From positions 1-64,000 of the forward strand of contig JAIUOO010000017.1 in the NCBI GenBank assembly GCA_020161695.1: a stretch of DNA of 64,000 bases, in the 5' to 3' direction. A model generated the notes under the pieces. The model was not told the DNA's origin. It searched no databases and saw only the letters and a program-made list of their open reading frames with translations. The position numbers and the translations under genes were made by a program. The stretch is from Pseudomonadota bacterium (GTDB taxonomy: Bacteria; Pseudomonadota; Alphaproteobacteria; Rhizobiales; Phreatobacteraceae). Below are positions 61,096-64,000 of this stretch, one piece after another; within the stretch, counting starts at the first letter, position 1, and the number at the start of each line of letters is the position of its first letter.

Positions 61096-61599
61096 ATGAC
61101 CCACACGCCCTCACTTCCCGGTCCCTCGACAGCCGCCGCCACAGAGGGACGCGAACGTTCGGAAGACGCGGCAAGGCTCGGCCCGCTCAGCGATTTCATC
61201 GGCTTCCACCTGCGCATGGCGCAGGAAGCCTCGTTCCGCGCCTTCTCGCAGCGGGTCGGCGATCCCGGCCTGAAGCCCCGGCGCTTCGCGGTGATGACGC
61301 TGATCGCGGAAAACCCCGGCCTCACCCAGACGGCGCTCGGCAAGGCCAGCGGCCGCGACAAGTCGACTTTGACCTCAACGCTCGACGATCTCGTCAAGCG
61401 CGGCCTCGTGCTGCGGGAGCGGGCCGTGAACGACCGGCGCAGCTATACGCTCCATCTGACCGAGAAGGGCAGCACCCTGCAGCGCAAGCTGATGAGCCGC
61501 GCGATCGAGCACGACCGCGAGCTCGACCGGATCGTCGGCCCGGACAAGAAGGCCGAACTCCTGACGCTGCTCCGGCGGATCATCACGGAACTCGGCTAG
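61096..61599 (+). CDS. MarR-family transcriptional regulator
   Basis: The product is 167 aa. The winged-helix part reads NPGLTQTALGKASGRDKSTLTSTLDDLVKRGLV and the wing has RERAVNDRRSYTLHLTEKG. ATG 61096 follows AGGAG at 5-base spacing and is preferred over earlier in-frame starts. Divergent placement from the ThDP-enzyme gene and the palindrome between them make it the likely local repressor of the 51-61 kb catabolic operon. Its ligand is probably the transported acid or a derivative. Confidence 0.88.
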   Translation: MTHTPSLPGPSTAAATEGRERSEDAARLGPLSDFIGFHLRMAQEASFRAFSQRVGDPGLKPRRFAVMTLIAENPGLTQTALGKASGRDKSTLTSTLDDLVKRGLVLRERAVNDRRSYTLHLTEKGSTLQRKLMSRAIEHDRELDRIVGPDKKAELLTLLRRIITELG

Positions 61600-61724
61600 G
61601 AAACGGCCTGACCTGCCAATCCGTATTGGCTTTGGCGGCCGGAAAGCTGTAGGAGGCGTGCTCCCACGCATTCACAGCTCTTTGCCAGCCCCTTTGGCGC
61701 CGCCGTGCGAGCGCCCGTCAGGAT

Positions 61725-63503
61725 GTGCCGACCTTGGCCGAACCCGTGATCCCTCCCCTGCTCGCGGCGGCGCTCGCCGCCCGCAACTATGTCGAACTGA
61801 CGCCGGTGCAGCGCGCCGTGCTGGACGCCGATGCCGGCGACCGCGATCTCCTGGTCTCCGCGCAGACCGGCTCGGGCAAGACCGTCGCTTATGGCCTCGG
61901 CCTGGGCGCGACCCTGCTGGACGAGGACGGAGGGCTGGGAGCGGCCGCCGATCCGCTGGCGATCATCGTGGCGCCGACGCGCGAACTCGCCCTGCAGGTT
62001 CAGCGCGAACTCGCCTGGCTCTATGCCGAGGCCGGCGCGCGCATCGTCGCCTGCGTCGGCGGCATGGACCCGCGGCGCGAGAAGCGCATGCTGGAGGAAG
62101 GCGCGCATATCGTCGTCGGCACGCCGGGCCGCCTGCGCGACCATATCGAGCGCAACGTGCTCAATCCCTTCGACGCGCGGGCGGTGGTGCTGGACGAAGC
62201 CGACGAGATGCTCGATCTCGGCTTCCGCGAGGATCTCGAGTTCATCCTGAACGCCACGCCCGAGACGCGGCGCACGCTGCTGTTCTCCGCCACCCTGCCG
62301 GCGGGCATCGCCACGCTCGCCAAGCGCTACCAGCACGACGCGCTGAGGATCGCGGTCACGGGCGGCCGCGAAGGCCATGCCGACATCGAATACCGCGCCA
62401 TCCGCTGCTTCCCGAACGAGGTCGAGCACGCCGTCGTCAACGTGCTCAGGCTGATCGACGCGCCGGGCGCGATCATCTTCGCCAACACGCGCAATTCCGT
62501 CCGCCACCTGCAGGCGACGCTGGTCGAACGCGGCTTTTCCGCCGTGTTCCTGTCGGGCGAACTCGGCCAGCACGAGCGCAATCTCGCGCTGCAATCCCTT
62601 CGCGACGGGCGCGCGCGCATCTGCGTCGCGACCGATGTCGCGGCGCGCGGCATCGACCTGCCGAACCTCGGCCTCGTCATCCATGCCGAGCTGCCGCACG
62701 ACGCCGAGGTGATGCAACACCGCAGCGGCCGCACCGGCCGCGCAGGCCGCAAGGGCGTCAGCGTCCTGATCGTGCCGACCTCGCGCCGCCGCCGCGCCGA
62801 GAGCCTGCTTGCCGAGGCTCGCATCGTCGCCGAATGGTCCGCTCCGCCAACGGCCGAGGACATCCGCGCGCTGGATCGCGAGCGGGTCCTCGCCGATCCG
62901 CTGCTGACCGAGGCGCCGTCCGACGACGACCGGGTGCTCGCCGAAACGCTGATGCAGCGCAAGTCGCCCGAGGACATCGCCTTCGCGCTCGCGCGCGTGC
63001 TGCGCTCGCGCCTGCCCGAGCCGGAGGAGGTCTCCGATCCCGGCATCCGCCCGGTCGGCAAGGAGCGCGGCCCCCGCGCCGACCGCGACATGCAGATCGC
63101 CGGCGACATGGCCTGGTTCCGGCTCGATGTCGGGCGGCAGAACCGCGCCGATCCGAAGTGGATCCTGCCCATGCTCTGCCGGCGTGGCGGGATCACCCGC
63201 CAGGACATCGGCCAGATCCGCATTCAGGATACCGTCACCGAGGTCCAGATCGCCGCCAACAAGGCCGTGGACTTCCTCGTCAACGCCCGCAAGGGCAATG
63301 CCGACGATGTCTTCATCGCCGCGGCCGACGAGCGGCCGGAGCCGCGCGGGCCGCACAAGTCGCACAAGCCCCGGGGCGACGGCCCTGCCCGCCCGCCGCG
63401 GGACGACGACTACCGGCGCGGCCCGAAAGGCCCGCCGCGCGGCAAGGCCGAGCGTGGCGGCTTCAAGCACAAGCGCAAGCCCGGCAAGGGCCCGCCGCGC
63501 TAA
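61725..63503 (+). CDS. DEAD-box RNA helicase
   Basis: The product is 592 aa. Motifs occur in order: Q motif (ELTPVQ), I SAQTGSGKT, Ia PTRELALQ, II DEADEMLD, III SATLP, IV IIFANTR, V TDVAARGIDLP, VI HRSGRTGRAG. A C-terminal domain like the DbpA/CsdA RNA-binding module (WFRLDVGRQNRADPKWILP) is followed by an Arg/Gly/Pro/Lys-rich tail of about 60 residues. It likely unwinds structured RNA in ribosome assembly or at low temperature. GTG 61725 is the probable start; TTG 61734 is possible. Confidence 0.92.
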   Translation: MPTLAEPVIPPLLAAALAARNYVELTPVQRAVLDADAGDRDLLVSAQTGSGKTVAYGLGLGATLLDEDGGLGAAADPLAIIVAPTRELALQVQRELAWLYAEAGARIVACVGGMDPRREKRMLEEGAHIVVGTPGRLRDHIERNVLNPFDARAVVLDEADEMLDLGFREDLEFILNATPETRRTLLFSATLPAGIATLAKRYQHDALRIAVTGGREGHADIEYRAIRCFPNEVEHAVVNVLRLIDAPGAIIFANTRNSVRHLQATLVERGFSAVFLSGELGQHERNLALQSLRDGRARICVATDVAARGIDLPNLGLVIHAELPHDAEVMQHRSGRTGRAGRKGVSVLIVPTSRRRRAESLLAEARIVAEWSAPPTAEDIRALDRERVLADPLLTEAPSDDDRVLAETLMQRKSPEDIAFALARVLRSRLPEPEEVSDPGIRPVGKERGPRADRDMQIAGDMAWFRLDVGRQNRADPKWILPMLCRRGGITRQDIGQIRIQDTVTEVQIAANKAVDFLVNARKGNADDVFIAAADERPEPRGPHKSHKPRGDGPARPPRDDDYRRGPKGPPRGKAERGGFKHKRKPGKGPPR

Positions 63504-63509
63504 CCTTGA

Positions 63510-64000
63510 TCAGTCCGCCATGCCGAGCCGGCCGATGGCCGGCAGCTTGACCGCGGGCCGCCTGACATCGATGCCGAGGACGGCGCCGAGCACGTTGATC
63601 TCGACGCCTTCGTGCCAGCCGACGGTCAGGCCGGCATAGCCGCCGAGCGTCGCGTGGAAGCCGAGGCCGCCGATGGCCGCGCGCAGCCAGCGGCCGTCAT
63701 GCGGATAATCCTTGCCGATGGCCGTTGCCGGCAGGTGCGCCTGCAATTCGGGCGCGGCGGCCAGCGCCGCCGCGACGAAGGTGTTGGAGTTGGGCCCCGG
63801 CCAGGCGCGATAATCCCCGACATTGCGCCAGGCATAGGCTGATATCGCCTCCCTGATGCGCGGAATGGCCTCGGCCGCCGCCTCGCCCGTCACCGACAGC
63901 ACGACCTCCGGCACATCGCCGAACCAGCGGGCATCGGCGGCAAAGCCGTTGACCCGGATCGGCCGGCCCCAGGCCGTGTAGTCGAAACGGTCGTAGCGGG
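63510..64000 (-). CDS. DUF3750-like protein, 5' end cut off by the window
   Basis: The frame runs from the right edge to 63510 (163 residues visible). The reading RYDRFDYTAWGRPIRVNG, AWRNVGDYRAWPGPNSNTF and LPATAIGKDYPHDGRWLRA resembles DUF3750, in which YRxWPGPNSNTF is the most conserved segment. The start is outside the window; the GTG at 63914 is not it because coding similarity continues upstream. It is convergent with the helicase gene with only 6 bases between. Function is unknown. Confidence 0.75.
   Translation of the reverse strand, partial: RYDRFDYTAWGRPIRVNGFAADARWFGDVPEVVLSVTGEAAAEAIPRIREAISAYAWRNVGDYRAWPGPNSNTFVAAALAAAPELQAHLPATAIGKDYPHDGRWLRAAIGGLGFHATLGGYAGLTVGWHEGVEINVLGAVLGIDVRRPAVKLPAIGRLGMAD

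Noticed and set aside
61600..61724. Hairpin-like stretch before the helicase considered as a tRNA or riboswitch
   Set aside because: No cloverleaf, no CCA or T-loop pattern, and no recognised aptamer; at most a short 5' leader stem.

Overview
The window joins two unlike pieces of DNA. Positions 1 to about 2,800 have lower GC and look like Verrucomicrobiota: a Tat-exported 4Fe-4S protein, a NapH-like polyferredoxin, an NHL-repeat protein, and an intergenic inverted repeat that resembles one I associate with that phylum. From about 2,810 to the end the sequence is uniformly GC-rich. It has alphaproteobacterial gene content and intergenic palindromes typical of Hyphomicrobiales (Rhizobiales). 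The change falls between divergent fragments of two unrelated genes, so an assembly chimera is the simplest explanation. No tRNA, rRNA, IS element, prophage or CRISPR array was seen.

Layout of the alphaproteobacterial part. 3.2-14.4 kb holds housekeeping and small-molecule genes: two SnoaL-like proteins, a ComEA-like protein, pyridoxal kinase, a PhzF protein, small lipoproteins, a NUDIX protein, a glyoxalase-fold dioxygenase, a MetE-like protein, a serine hydrolase, and a secreted HtrA-type protease carrying five tandem copies of an unnamed domain. 14.5-37.4 kb is the most interesting region (next paragraph), interrupted by a catalase-like gene and a membrane spermidine-synthase-like gene. 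38.5-43.6 kb is an operon for a 2-oxoacid:ferredoxin oxidoreductase with a GltD-like FAD/Fe-S partner. 44.2-48.7 kb is a complete CUT1-type sugar ABC transporter. 49.4-50.7 kb holds msrB and msrQ. 51.1-61.6 kb is a catabolic locus: a Liv-type ABC importer whose second ATPase is fused in frame to an aldehyde dehydrogenase, a Bug-type binding protein, a ThDP-dependent 2-oxoacid enzyme and a divergent MarR regulator. A DEAD-box helicase and a partial DUF3750-like gene close the window.

The 14.5-37.4 kb region looks like a scattered set for inositol-containing, probably glycosylated, sphingolipids plus their export. It encodes a serine palmitoyltransferase (SPT), a dedicated acyl carrier protein with a ketosynthase and two hot-dog dehydratase-type proteins, a CerR-like reductase, a GNAT-fold protein of the bacterial ceramide synthase type, myo-inositol-phosphate synthase, a phosphatidylinositol-phosphate-synthase-like CDP-alcohol transferase, a PgpA-like phosphatase, and an Aur1-like PAP2 transferase with the APPWY, PSLH and H-x3-D motifs. 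It also encodes a GT32 enzyme (the family of yeast mannosyl-IPC synthase Sur1), a GT4 enzyme, a YbhN-like membrane protein, a polysaccharide deacetylase, and extra LptB, LptF and LptG proteins. Together these recreate, step for step, a fungal-type route from serine through ceramide to inositol phosphorylceramide (IPC) and glycosylated IPC, next to an Lpt-type exporter that could carry the product to the outer membrane. The individual families are visible in the sequence. The combined pathway is an inference.
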